Source of the DNA: Tridacna crocea
Lineage: Eukaryota > Mollusca > Bivalvia > Cardiida > Cardiidae
Direction of reading: 5' to 3'
Length of the DNA stretch: 64,000 nt
NCBI GenBank assembly: GCA_943736015.1
Contig: OX031062.1
Coordinates: 31,717,462-31,781,461, forward strand
The notes under the pieces are model-generated. The model did no database searches. It was not told the origin of the DNA and saw only the letters and a list, made by a program, of their open reading frames with translations. Positions 11,283 through 22,200 of the stretch are shown here, in pieces (the stretch's first letter is position 1; every line of letters begins with the position of its first letter). The position numbers were made by a program, and so were the translations under genes.

Positions 11283-11565
11283 CCCGCCCGGGTGGCTCAG
11301 TGGTGAGCGTGTCGGACTCATGACCTGGTGGTTGTGAGTTCGATACTCGGTTGAGGCGAACTTTCTTTCCGGCGTATTTTCGCCTCTCACCTCTGCTGAA
11401 GCATGTGAGAAAAGTAGTCGGTGGCTTTGGAAAGAAAGTAGTGTAAGTACCGGTGGGAGAAAGCCAGGAAACACATGTGCGTCACCAACCACCATGATGT
11501 GACCTTAGCTGTTAAAGTGGCTTTAAATCCCAATACAACCAACCAACAACCAACCAAAAAGCCAA
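11283..11565 (+). mobile_element. tRNA-derived SINE, full length
   Basis: The head is tRNA-like: GGGTGGCTCAGTGGTGAGCG (box A) and GGTTGTGAGTTCGATACTCG (box B), 11289-11345. A unique body with GAGAAAAGTAGTCGGTGGC and GGCTTTAAATCCCAATAC follows, then a CCAA-rich tail (AACCAACCAACAACCAACC). It is an RNA polymerase III type retroposon, moved by a LINE not present here; SINE length is about 280 bp. Confidence 0.85.
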
Positions 11566-11616
11566 ATATTGCTATTAAAAAAAAAAAGTTTTTTTTTTCA
11601 GGGAATAATATCTCCT

Positions 11617-11683
11617 TCTTGGACAATGTAGATCAAAGATCAGACTGTTCTGTGCAGTCTGATCTTGATCTATACTGTCCACA
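11617..11683. repeat. GATC-rich hairpin repeat
   Basis: GTAGATCAAAGATCAGACTG pairs with CAGTCTGATCTTGATCTATA. Confidence 0.7.
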
Positions 11684-11727
11684 AAAAGTCAGAGTAGTGC
11701 TCAGTAGTCTGAGGGTTAAATTAAGCT

Positions 11728-11956
11728 TTAACCCTTTCCCAAACAATCACTGGTTTTTACGACCCAGAGAAAGAAGCCTTCTGAAAACATTGTGGGAAAA
11801 GGAGAAAATGCTGGTTACCAGCATTTTCTCCGTTTCCTACAATGTTTTCTACCCTTCACAAAACAAATTTGAAATTTTCAGTCACTTTTATTTTGTTGTC
11901 TGCAAATGCTTTCAGTTTGGATTAGTCCAGAATTTTGATGTTTGGTAAAGAGTTAA
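11728..11956 (+). repeat. PAL1 copy
   Basis: PAL1 core with a PAL3-like A end (CCCTTTCCCAAACAATC), showing that the families mix ends. Confidence 0.85.
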
Positions 11957-12178
11957 AAGCCCAGGATTCGGTTTATCTCTTTATTAGAAGACAAGTTTTT
12001 TGACCAATCAAAATTGAAAGCATATCTGCATGACAACAATTTTAAAGCCTCCAAATGATGAAATTTGTCTTTGAAAGGGTGAAAAAGTTGTGGAGAAAGG
12101 ACAAACAAAAAATATAAGTTACCAACATTTTCTCCTTTTCCCATTATGTCTTCGGCCTCAAGCTCATTGTTTAGTTAA
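11957..12178 (-). repeat. Degenerate PAL1 copy
   Basis: ACCAATCAAAATTGAAAGCA and GTTACCAACATTTTCTCC remain; ends at TTAA 12175-12178. Confidence 0.6.
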
Positions 12179-12403
12179 CACTTTACTGCACAATCCCGAC
12201 TTTTAACAACCTTGAGAAAGAGATCCTTTTGAAAACATTGTGGGAAAAGGAGAAAATGCTGGTAACCAGCATTTTCTCATTTTCCAACAATGTTTTCTCC
12301 CCTTCCCATGGCAAATTTTAAATTTCAGTCACATTTATTTTGTTGTCTGCAAATGCTTTCAATTTGGACCAGTCCAAAAATTTGTCGTGTGGTAAAGAGT
12401 TAA
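12175..12403 (+). repeat. PAL1 copy
   Basis: Complete, sharing its left TTAA with the degenerate copy before it. Confidence 0.9.
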
Positions 12404-12416
12404 GGGTAAGGTTGTT

Positions 12417-12648
12417 TTAACTCTTTACCACAAGAGAAAATTTTTGACCGATCCAAATTGAAAGCCTTTGCAGATGACAAAATAAATGTGACTGAAAAAT
12501 TGAAATCTGGTTTTGGAAGGATAATCAAAAACATTGTGGGAAAAGGAGAAAATGCTGGTAATCAGCATTTTCTCCTTTGCCCACAATGTTTTCAAAAGGC
12601 TTTTTTCTCAGGGTCGTTAAAAGTCGGGGTTGTATGGTAAAGAGTTAA
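12417..12648 (-). repeat. PAL1 copy
   Basis: Core centre GCTGGTAATCAGC with one mismatch. Confidence 0.85.
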
Positions 12649-12723
12649 CAGACAAGGTAAAGATGAGACTTCTGAGAATGTACATTTCGATCTAGGATCT
12701 AGGCTGCCTGCTGGTCTATTCTA

Positions 12724-12952
12724 TTAACCCTTTCCCAAATGACAAATTTTAGACTGTCCCAAACTCAAACTGTTTGCAGATGACAATTTTGAATTTCATG
12801 AGAATGGCAGAAAGTTTTCCGATAAGCTTGGAAACACTGTGGGAAAAAGGAGAAATTGCTCTAAACGAGCAATTTCTCCTTTTCCCATAGTGTTTTCTAA
12901 AGACTTCTACTGCAGACATGTAAAAACCAGGGCTTGTCTCAGAAGGAGTTAA
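12724..12952 (-). repeat. PAL3 copy
   Basis: Core AATTGCTCTAAACGAGCAATT; starts TTAACCCTTTCCCAAATGAC; shares TTAA 12949-12952 with the next copy. Confidence 0.85.
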
Positions 12953-13187
12953 ACATTCTGGCAAAAACAATCACAAAACAAATTGTAGACTTTCACATAT
13001 TGAAACCTTCTGCAGATGACAAATTCAGAAGTGATACAAATGAACCAAAGTTCTTTGACAGGGTAGAAAATATTGAGGGGAAAGGAGAAAATGCTGGTTA
13101 CCAGCATTTTCTCCTTTTCCCACAATATTTTCAAAGGCCTTCTCCTTCAGGATAATTAAAACTCTGGGTTGTACAGTAAAGGGTTAT
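12949..13187 (-). repeat. PAL1 copy
   Basis: Intact core; the ends are diverged (AAACATTCTGGCAAAAAC, then GTAAAGGGTTATAA). Confidence 0.8.
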
Positions 13188-13400
13188 AAAAAACACCATT
13201 TTTGGCTAATATCTGCAACTTAGATTGGTCCATTTTTTTTTTTAGCAAGTACTCAAGAGGTTCACAGATGGAGTGAAAATGAACAAAACAAACATTTTCA
13301 GTCCGTCAATATAAATGCAAATGTTTGGATGTTTATCACCTTCACGATCATTCAAAATCTGGTTTTTCTTTTTCTCTGCATTCATGATAACATGTACAAT

Positions 13401-13614
13401 CCTTTAACAAACAATCCCTGGTTTTTAAGACCCTGAGATAGAAGCCTTTTGAAAACATTGTTGGAAAAGGAGAAAATGCTGGTTACCAGCATTTTCTCCT
13501 TTTCCCACAATGTTTTCTACCCGCTGGAAATAAATTTCGATTTTTTAGTTACATTTATTTTGTCGTCTGCAAGTGCTTTCAATTGAGACCAGTCTAAAAT
13601 TTTGGCAAAGAAAT
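13401..13614 (+). repeat. PAL1 copy
   Basis: Intact core; the right end is worn (TTTTGGCAAAGAAATAA). Confidence 0.8.
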
Positions 13615-13628
13615 AAGCACATTTCAAT

Positions 13629-13856
13629 ATTATCTCTTTGCCAAATGACAAAATTGAAAGCATTTGAAGGCAACTATTTACGTGTAGCTAAAACTAAAAC
13701 AAGATTACATATTTTTGATAGGGTTGAAAACATTGTGGAACAAGAGGTAATCGTAGTTAACCAGCATTTTCTCTCCTTTTGCCACAATATTTTCAAAATC
13801 TTTAGACTTCAGACTAAGACTTGTTAATACATGGGACTTTGTGGGCAAGGGATAAC
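13629..13856 (-). repeat. Diverged PAL1 copy
   Basis: The core is broken (GAGGTAATCGTAGTTAACCAGC). Confidence 0.65.
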
Positions 13857-14027
13857 TCTTTACAACAAAATAATGATTTTGAAAGATCCTGAGAAAGAAG
13901 TGGGTTGAAAAGGTCATTGGAAAAGGAGAAAATATTGGTAACCAGCATTTTCTCCATTTCCTACAATGATTCCTGCCCTATTAAAGACAATCTGTATGAT
14001 ATTAGCCCCATTCAATTTGTGGCTTTA
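13853..14027 (+). repeat. Truncated PAL1 copy
   Basis: A end, core (ATTGGTAACCAGC) and part of the B side; runs straight into the next copy. Confidence 0.7.
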
Positions 14028-14258
14028 ATGCTTTACCAAACACCCGACTTTTAATGACCCTGAGAAAGGAGCCCTCTGAAAACATTTTGGGAAATGGAGA
14101 AAATGCTAGTAACCAGTAACCAGCATTTTCTCCTTTTGCCACAATGTTTTCTTCCCTTCCCAAAACAAATTTCAAATTCTCAGCCACTTTTATTTTCACG
14201 TCTGCAAATGCTTTCAATTTGGTCCAGTCCAAAATTTTGTCGTCTGGTAATGGGTTAA
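14028..14258 (+). repeat. PAL1 copy with duplicated core centre
   Basis: The core reads GCTAGTAACCAGTAACCAGC: seven bases duplicated exactly at the palindrome centre. Confidence 0.85.
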
Positions 14259-14373
14259 ATGCTTCCAATTTGGAGAAGTCTTTATTTCTGTCATGTAGTA
14301 AAGAGCTATAGCTGTAAATAAACTCTCATTAAAGAGATTAAAAAATAAAATCTTTCAAAACATGTCATTAACT

Positions 14374-16042
14374 AGAGCTATCACTCAAAGTGATCATACC
14401 CCCCACCAGCTCCTTGCCACCAAACAGGTCTTTGTCACAGAATGCAGAATGGTTGAGTACAAAAGTAAGAGTTGAACATGAGCAGCAAATTGTCGCAAGA
14501 TACGCCTGTCTTACCCCAAGTTGTTAAGCTGGGGCATACACCAGACCAAATTCAAGTATGAAAAACAACAAAGGGCAATAACTCAAAAATTAAGCAAGCA
14601 AGAGTTATGATTCCTATGCACTGCATCCCCCTTGATGAGATCTATCCATCCATGAAATTTCATAACCCTAGGTAGTATAGTTTTGGAGATACGCTCCGGA
14701 CAAAATTCAAGTATGAAAAACGACAAAGGGCAATAACTCAAAAATTAAGCGAGCAGGAGTTATGATTCCTATGCACTGCACTCCCCCTTGATGAGATTTA
14801 TTCACCCATGAAATTTCATAACCCTAGCTAGTATAGTTTTGGAGATATTCAGCCGACCAAATTCAAGTATTAAAAACAACAAAGGGCAATAACTAAAAAA
14901 ATTAAGCAAGCAGGAGTTATGATTCCTGTGCAATGCACTCTCCCTTGGTGAGATCTATCCATCCATGAAATTTCATAACCATAGCTAGTATAGTGCTGGA
15001 GATACGCTCCGGACAAAATTCAAGTATTAAAAACAACAAAGGGCAAATAACTCAAAAATTAAGCGAGCAGGAGTTATGATTCCTGTGCACTGCACTCCCC
15101 CTTGGTGAGATCTATCCACCCATGAAATTTCATAACCCTAGCTAGTATAGTTTTGGGGATATTCACCGGACCAAATTCAAGTATTAAAAACAACAAAGGG
15201 CAATAACTCAAAAATTAAGCAAGCAGGAGTTATGATTCCTGTACAATGCACTCTCCCTTGGTGAGATCTATCCATCCATGAAATTTCACAACCGTAGCTA
15301 GTATACTTTTGGAGATACGCTCTGGACCAAATTCAAGTATTAAAAACGATAAAGGGCAATAACTCAAAAATTAAGCAAGCAAGAGCTATAATTCCTGTGC
15401 ACTGCACACCCCCTTGGCGAGATCTATCCACCCATGAAATTTCATAACCCTAGCTAGTATAGTTTTGGAGATACGCTGCGGACAAAATTCAAGTATAAAA
15501 AAAAAACAAAGGGCAATAACTCAAAAATTAAGCGAGCAAGAGTTATGATTCCTGTGCACTGCACTCCCCCTCGATGAGATCTATCCACCCATGAAATTTC
15601 ATAACCCTAGCTAGTATAGTTTTGGAGATATGCTCCGGTCAAAATTCAAGTATGAAAAAGAAATTTGTCCAGAATCATCAAAGGGCCATAACTCCATGAA
15701 ACCTACATATACCATAACCAAAATAGGATATGCACATCTCTGCTTTATACTGAGTCTATTTGTGTAGTTTGAGCCAAATCTGTCCAATAGTTGATGAGAA
15801 AAAGAGCGGACAAGAAATTTCATGAAAGGGCCATAACTCAGTGAAAAATCAATGAACCATAACCAACATTTCATATGCACATCTCTGCTTGATACTGAGT
15901 TTACCTGTGAAGTTTGAATAAAATTCGTCCAGTAGTTTATGAGAAATAGAGCGGCCAAAAAGCTACAGACCGACCGACCGACGGACCGACCGACAAGCTG
16001 ACTCCTATATACCACCCAAACAGAGTTTTGGGGGGTATAATA
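14374..16042 (+). mobile_element. Tandem-repeat element ending in TATACCCC
   Basis: Left end GCTATCACTCAAAGTGATC and CATACCCCCC; right end TTTTGGGGGGTATAATA. About seven monomers of roughly 157 bp start near 14549, 14703, 14857, 15015, 15170, 15330 and 15485 (landmark AAGGGCAATAACTCAAAAAT, then GAGATCTATCCACCCATG). Two larger units follow, with GGGCCATAACTC, at 15680-15960. A run of GACCGACCGACCGACGGACC precedes the right end. No protein is encoded. The small relative at 31401 has the same ends. Confidence 0.75.
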
Positions 16043-16045
16043 ATG

Positions 16046-16214
16046 GATACTTGTGGATGAATACTCTCAAAAGCATTGAAGGAAAATGAGCAAATGCTGG
16101 TACCCAGCACTTTCTCCTTTTCCTAATATGTCTTTTACCATTTCAAAGATATTTACCACTACTTCTTATCATATGCAAATGCTTTGAATTTTGGCACTGT
16201 AAAATTTTCTTGTG
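16046..16214 (+). repeat. Degenerate PAL1 copy
   Basis: AATGCTGGTACCCAGCACTT core and ATGCAAATGCTTTGAATTTT remain. Confidence 0.65.
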
Positions 16215-16431
16215 AACCCTTTCCCAAACGATAAATTTTGGATTCTTCCAAACTCAAAGAGTTTGCAGACGACAATTTTAGATTTGGAGAAAATTGCAGA
16301 AAAGTCTCAAAAAAGGTAGAAAACACTGTGGGGAAAGGAGAAATTGCTCGTTACGAGCAATTTCTCCTTTTCTCACAGTGTTTTCAAAAGACTGCAGACA
16401 TGTAAAAACCAGGGCTTGTTTGGGAAAGGGT
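16215..16431 (-). repeat. PAL3 copy
   Basis: Perfect core AATTGCTCGTTACGAGCAATT; ends GTTTGGGAAAGGGTTAA. Confidence 0.85.
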
Positions 16432-16496
16432 TAACTAAAGACATGGTTAACCTTTAGGCTGCTAGGCTGATAAGCACGACTCACTGACCTTTATCA

Positions 16497-16553
16497 GACA
16501 GCGTAGATCAAGATCAGACTGCAAAGAATGTGCAGCCTGATCTTGGATCTACA
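16497..16553. repeat. GATC-rich hairpin repeat
   Basis: GTAGATCAAGATCAGACTGC pairs with GCAGCCTGATCTTGGATCTA. Confidence 0.7.
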
Positions 16554-16635
16554 TTTTGCCATAAGGATTTTTTTTTCCTCTAAAAAATAAGTCAGAAGTA
16601 GTATTAGTCCAGATTTTACCATTGGCTTGCAAGTT

Positions 16636-16866
16636 TCATTTAACTTTTTACCGAACAACCCCTGGTTTTTATGACCCTGAGATAGAAGACTTTTGTAAAA
16701 CACTTTGAGAAAAGGAGAAAATGCTGGTAACCAGCACTTTCTCCTTTTCCCACAATGTTTTCTACTCTGCTGGAAACATATGCCAATGATTAAGGTAAGA
16801 TTAATTCGTCATCTGCGAGTGCTTTCAATTTGTACTAGCTAATATTTTGTCATTTGGTAAAAAGTT
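16636..16866 (+). repeat. PAL1 copy
   Basis: Core with one mismatch (GGTAACCAGCACTT); worn right end. Confidence 0.8.
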
Positions 16867-17189
16867 TTGCTATTTAATGCTAGAAGGGTTAATGAGTTTC
16901 ACCATTACATACTCATTACCATACAGACTATATGTGGAGGGGGGGGGGATTTCTGATAATGAAAACTCTTAAACACTTCTCCTAGGTACACACAAAAATT
17001 TGCAAAAGTCATTGTTAAGAACTTGATAGAAAACATAGATTGTAACAGCTGCATTTTGTAAATAGAAAATTACGTAAAACAGAGTGACAGGAGAAATTGC
17101 TGTCATGGAAAGTGCCGTTTGTTCAAATGCAGTTTTATTTTAATGGTAATACAGTATGTATGGGCAAAGTAAGAGTTGGACTTTCTCCA
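16867..17189. other. Unassigned stretch
   Basis: Only a nine-base G run near 16940 (in GGAGGGGGGGGGAT) stands out. Confidence 0.4.
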
Positions 17190-17365
17190 CATTATCTCCT
17201 ATTTTAAGGACTTTAAAGAAGACAGCTTTTAAAAACATGGTGGGAAAAGTAGAAAATGCTAGTAACCAGCATTTTTCTCCTTTTCCCACAATATTATTTG
17301 CCCTTTTAAAGACCAAATGAGCCATATATAGTATGTCATTGGTAATTCCTTTCATATCAGACCAT
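17190..17365 (+). repeat. Diverged PAL1 copy
   Basis: Core AATGCTAGTAACCAGCATT; A end lost. Confidence 0.7.
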
Positions 17366-17568
17366 TTAACTCTTTAACGAACGACAAAATTTTAGACTGG
17401 TCCACATTGAAAGCTATAGCAGACAACAAATTAAACGTGACTCAAAAGTTGAAATTTGTTTCCAGCTGGGTAGAAAACATTGTGGGAAAAGGAGAAAATG
17501 CTGGTTACTATTTTCAAAAGGCTTCTACCCCAGGGTCGTAAAAATCAAGGATTGTTTAGGAAAGGATA
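17366..17568 (-). repeat. PAL1 copy missing the right core arm
   Basis: The sequence goes from AAATGCTGGTTAC directly to TATTTTCAAAAGGC, so the deletion starts at the palindrome centre (near 17508). Confidence 0.8.
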
Positions 17569-17577
17569 TATTGGTGG

Positions 17578-17776
17578 AGTTGACTGACAAAATTTTAGAG
17601 ACTTGACAAGCTGCTTTGCAAAGAACAAACTAAATGTGGCTTGAGCAATGGAATTTGGTACAAAAAAAGGACAAAAAATATTATGGGCAAAAAGGCAGAA
17701 TGCTGGTTTTAAGCATTTCCTGAAAGGCTGTCTTTCTCTAGATCATTAGAACTTGGGATTGATTGGTAAAGAGTTA
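17578..17776 (-). repeat. Degenerate PAL1 copy
   Basis: Core remnant AATGCTGGTTTTAAGCATT; right end GGTAAAGAGTTAA. Confidence 0.6.
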
Positions 17777-17929
17777 AGCTTTTAAGCTGTAATTACATAC
17801 AGGCACCTCTATTACTAGTATCATCTGTACCACCATTACAGTGTGATTAAAATCTATGCATAACTACCTCTTGATACCATATATTTCTTGGGTAAAGAGT
17901 TTACCTAAGCCTTCACCGTAAATTAAGTT

Positions 17930-18110
17930 TAAACATTCCTAAAAAAAGACATCTTTCTAAAACATTGCTAGAAAACATAACTAGCATTTTCCTCTTTTTC
18001 CAACAAAACATTTTCTACTCTTTCAACAGTAAAATAACATCATTTAAGTCAACATTAGTTTGGTAATCTGCAACTGTGCTTTTGATAGTCTAAATTTCTG
18101 TTTTCTCGTC
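17930..18110 (+). repeat. Degenerate PAL1 copy
   Basis: ACTAGCATTTTCCTCTTTTT and GTAATCTGCAACTGTGCTT remain. Confidence 0.5.
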
Positions 18111-18115
18111 CCTGT

Positions 18116-18354
18116 TTAACCCATTACCACACAATCCCTACTTTTGACGACCCTGAGAAAAAAACCTTTAGAAAACATTGTGGAAAATGCTGGTTTTTCT
18201 CTTTTTCCCGAATTTTTTTTTCCCCTTTCTGAGATGAATTTCAATTTTTCAGCCTTTTTCAATCATTTTTCACTAACTTGAGTTTCATTTTGAGAGTCTC
18301 ATTCATTTTGTTGTCTGCAAGTGCTTTCAATTTGGACATATAGTAAAGTGTTAA
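18116..18354 (+). repeat. PAL1 copy, damaged core
   Basis: TTAA at both ends; the core is shortened (GGAAAATGCTGGTTTTTCTC). Confidence 0.75.
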
Positions 18355-18503
18355 GTTAGAAAAGTCAGATACATCATAAACACCCCCCTTTCTAATGGGG
18401 TGAATAGGTTCAGTATAGGGAAACAAAAATAAAATAAAAATTTTGACAGAGTTTTTACATTTTCATGTTAGAATACAGAGGAAAAAGCATCTCAGACAAC
18501 AGC

Positions 18504-18727
18504 TTAACCCTTTCCCAAACAGCAAATTTTGGACCAGACCAAACTGAAAGCATTTTGCAGACGACAATAGATGCTAAAAAGATGATTTTTCTATATGATA
18601 AGGTTGAAAACATTGTGGGAAAAGGAGAAAATGCTGGTTACCAGCATTTTCTCCTTTTCCCACAAAGTTTTCAAACGGCTTCTATTCCTGACCTGTAAAA
18701 ACCAGGGCTTGTTTGGGTAAGGGTTAA
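18504..18727 (-). repeat. PAL1/PAL3 hybrid copy
   Basis: PAL1 core GCTGGTTACCAGC between PAL3-type ends (CCCTTTCCCAAACAGC; AACCAGGGCTTGTTTGG). Confidence 0.85.
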
Positions 18728-19101
18728 CTAGTTAACTATTGACTGCTACCTTTCTACCTGAGGGGAACCATAAATCGTTGTCTGCACATATCATGTTCTT
18801 CGAAGACTGGACCAGTCTGCTATGACGCATCATCCATCCCCTCATATACTTGGAAATGGTAGGGCTTATGGCAAAGCAATTAGCCTTATACACAAGCATG
18901 TAGGGGCTGTTCTGATAAACGATTGGTGCATAGGTTACATGTTAGCCAATCATAGCCGAATGAATTGCACCAGGTTGCATTTTATTGAGTAAACATTTAT
19001 TTCATTCGAAATTTAAAGTAAAGGCTGTTGTTTTGAAAAATTACTCCTCTCCTGTACCCGGAATGCCCAAATAAGGTAGATGTGTAATTGTAGAATGCAT
19101 T
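18728..19101. other. Gene 3' flank and 3' UTR
   Basis: Unique sequence without recognised repeats. The part from 19101 down to about 18960 is probably the 3' UTR, judged by the AATAAA signals. Confidence 0.45.
18981..19001 (-). promoter_or_regulatory. Two polyadenylation signals AATAAA
   Basis: On the minus strand AATAAA occurs at 19001-18996 and again at 18986-18981, 101 and 116 bases after the stop at 19102. This is the expected place for the 3' end of the coiled-coil gene. Confidence 0.55.
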
Positions 19102-19272
19102 CTAGTAGGGGATAATGACCAGAACTTCAATTCGAAATATTGTGCAAATGCCTGATAGAAAACATAATGTAGTAAACACTGGTACCTTTCTCAGGCTTGG
19201 TGATGGCTCACGTCTTTCTCGCACTCGGGATAACTTTTCCTGCATCTTCTGTTGTTGACGTTGCTTCTCATC
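19102..19272 (-). CDS. Exon 32, probable last exon with stop (residues 1628-1683)
   Basis: Starts DEKQRQQQKMQEKLSRVRER, then REPSPSLRK. The frame then runs 27 more codons through a hydrophobic stretch (VPVFTTLCFLSG, IEVLVIIPY) to a TAG at 19102-19104. A donor-like GTACCA at 19181-19186 is weak, and two AATAAA signals lie about 100 bases past the stop, so I take this as terminal. If the weak donor is used, the exon is only 19186-19272. Confidence 0.6.
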   Translation of the reverse strand, partial: DEKQRQQQKMQEKLSRVRERREPSPSLRKVPVFTTLCFLSGICTIFRIEVLVIIPY

Positions 19273-22200
19273 CTGCAAACAAATGACAACGTATTAGGTT
19301 GTATCTACATGTATTCTTGCACTATATTTACATTTTAACTCTTTACCACACAATTCAGAGTTTTAACCCATTACCACACAATTCCTACTTTTGACGACCC
19401 TCATCTTCACAAGCCAAGGATACTAACTCCACTTTGTCTGCTCGCCTCTTTAAAAATTGAAACTCCCACTGCGCCACCTATCGAACATCATAAGTTGCGT
19501 AACCCTTGCTGATGTTATTTCTGACCAATCAAAATCCTCGTAATAAAATTTGCTAGGCTATGCATCAAATATGGCTGCACTTTCGGATTCATCACATCAA
19601 AAACAAGACAAACAGACATACAATCATTCGCAATCATTTGGCTGTGGAACCTGTCATAAATATTTCACATAATTCATCATGAACTATAACAAACTCATTA
19701 AATACCGATCGTCTACTCTTTTTTGGCAAATTTTCATCACAAACATGACAACTTTCGTTTTTGACGGGCGCCACCATTATTGTTTTCTGTTTTGCAAAAG
19801 ATTTCTTGTTACGGATGGTTTGGTTGGACGCGATGAGTTTTGATCACATCCAATGAAATGGCGCTGCAGGAGGTTCAATTTTTAAAGAGGCAAGCGGCCA
19901 AGGGTACTACCTTAGTATCCTTGGCTTGCAAAGATGGACGTCCCTGAGAAAAAAGCCTTTAGAAAACATTGTGGGAAAAGGAAAAAATGCTGGTAACCAG
20001 CATTTTCTCCTTTTCCCACAATATTTTCTAGTCTTCACAAAACAAATTTCAAATTTTCAGTCACTTTTATTTTGTTAGCTGCAAATACTTTCCATCTTGG
20101 CAAGCCTAAAATATTGTCGTTTGGTAATGAGTTAAAGACCCTAAGGGAGATCCCATTTAAAAAGATTTTAGGAAAAGAAGAAAATGCTGGTAACCAGCAT
20201 TTTCTCCTTTTCTCATAATCTTTTCTGCCCCTTCCCTGACAAATCCCATCATTTGTGTCACATTTAATCTGTCATCTGTACATTTTTTTACAATTTGTTG
20301 TTTGGTAAAGCCTCTCAGGGGAGTTAACTCTTGAAACAATAAATTGTACTATACTTTTCTGCACCTCTGATTTTGATACTGTTTCAAGATGTATCAAAAG
20401 TTCCAGTTGTAGAGCATTCCTTTCTAAAATAATAGGCAAAATGGAACAAAACTAGGAATGAAAGCCAAAACTAGGTATGAATGCAAATACGAAAAAGTAA
20501 AACTAATGGACCATACCATTTTAGATTTTTCCAGAATAGTCTTCTGTCGTTGTCCCAGATGGATTACTTCAAGGGCCTCTTCCTGTTTCACACTGCCTCT
20601 GGCAACCTCTAAACGCCTTCGTAGCTGCAGAGATAGATATGTAATATCATGATTTGACAAGATATAACGGTACAAGTCCTTCATTTAGAGATATTTACCT
20701 ATGACTAACAGCTGTTAACCCTTTCCCAAACAACAAATTTTGGACTCTTCCAAACCAAAAGAGTCTGCAGATTTGGAGAAAATGCCAGATAGTTCTCAAA
20801 AAGGGTAGAAAACACTGTGGGAAAAGGAGAAATTGCTCGTTACGAGCAATTTCTCCTTTTCCCATAGTGTTTTCAAAAGACTTTTACTGCAGACACGTAA
20901 AAACCAGGGCTTGTTTGGAAAAGGGTTAAACTGTACCCATTACGTTATCAAAACTGCAGTCAATATGATTCTGCCAGGGATTCTATTCACAAACCATTTT
21001 AAAATCTGTCCTCATTCAGATTTTCAACAGTAGTCATCTGATTGGCTGAAAGCTTCTGACTTAGCCAGGCAATTACCTGGTAGTCCTGTGCCACACAATG
21101 CAGACTTTTAACGGCCCTATGAAAAAAGCTTTTGAAAACAGTTTGGAAAAAGGAGAAAATGCTGGTAACCAGCATTTTCTCCTTTTCTCACAATGTTTTC
21201 TACCATATCAAGCATAAATTTGGTCATTTGAACCATCTTAAATTGTCATCTGCAAATGCTTTCAAATTGGACCAGTCTGAAATTTTGTCATCTGGAATAG
21301 AGTTACTCTGGAAACTGAGTTACAAAAAAAAAACCTGTCAATAACTCTATAACAAAAACATTCAAACTAATGTATGCTTCACCTCCTGTCATATTTGTTT
21401 GAATTTCATGACAGACTAATTTTTCATGTTTTTCACTGACTCAGCTCATTCTGCTGACAAGTTTTTCATACAGCAGCAGACCATCGCGAGCAACGCTGTG
21501 GGAAATGGCAAAATTGCTTATACTAAGTAATTCTCCATCTGCCACAACTGTTTATGTAGTTTCATGTATAGAACTTTGATTCATACTGATTATCTATCCT
21601 TGTTCACGGTCCTCTACTGCAGCTTGTTTTGTAAGGAATTAACCCTTTACCAAATAATCCTGGGTTTTCATGACCCTGAGAAAGACCCCTTTAGAAAACA
21701 TGGTTGAAAAAGGAGAAAAAGCTGGTAACCAGCATTTTCTCCTTTTCCCACTATGTTTTCTACCCAACCCAAGTTTCAACTTTTGAGTTGAAATGATTTT
21801 GTTGTCTGCAAGTGCTTCCAATTTGGACTAGTCAAAAATTATGTTGTTTGGTAAAGAGTTAACACTTTACCACATAACAAAATTTTGTATTCATCTTCAC
21901 TTAAAAAGTAGATGCAGTCAACTACTGAAATGTGTCTCAAATGATGGTATATTTCATTGCGAGGATAGAAACCATAGTGGGAGAGCAGGAAAATGCTGGT
22001 TACCACTATTTTCTGCTTCTCTCACACTGTTTTAAAAAAGCTTGTTTCCTCAAAATCCTGCGCAGGGTGGCACAGGTTCAATACAGGTTCAATACAGAAA
22101 TTAGTGTAAGCGGGTTGGTACAAGGACATGAAATATGTATGAAAATTCAAACATGTTAACATACTCTCTCTTCCTGTCTTCTCTTTTCTTCTGAAATCTG

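Noticed and set aside
11283..11357. Functional tRNA gene
   Set aside because: Boxes A and B are present, but the arms do not form a good cloverleaf and a SINE body and tail follow.
11475..11948. A 157-codon open frame
   Set aside because: It runs from the tail of a SINE through a hairpin into a PAL1 copy, so it is chance coding in mobile DNA.
14549..15640. CRISPR-like array (evenly spaced repeats)
   Set aside because: The whole ~157-bp unit is repeated with no unique spacers, and the setting is eukaryotic.
15611..16015. A 134-codon open frame on the minus strand
   Set aside because: Lies wholly in the 3' part of the tandem-repeat element; its repeated SVGRSVGRS-type text comes from the GACC microsatellite.
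18740..18860. Possible extra minus-strand exon (frame with SRLVQSSKNMICADNDL)
   Set aside because: Short, unlike the coiled coil, and beyond the likely polyadenylation signals; no support for its acceptor.
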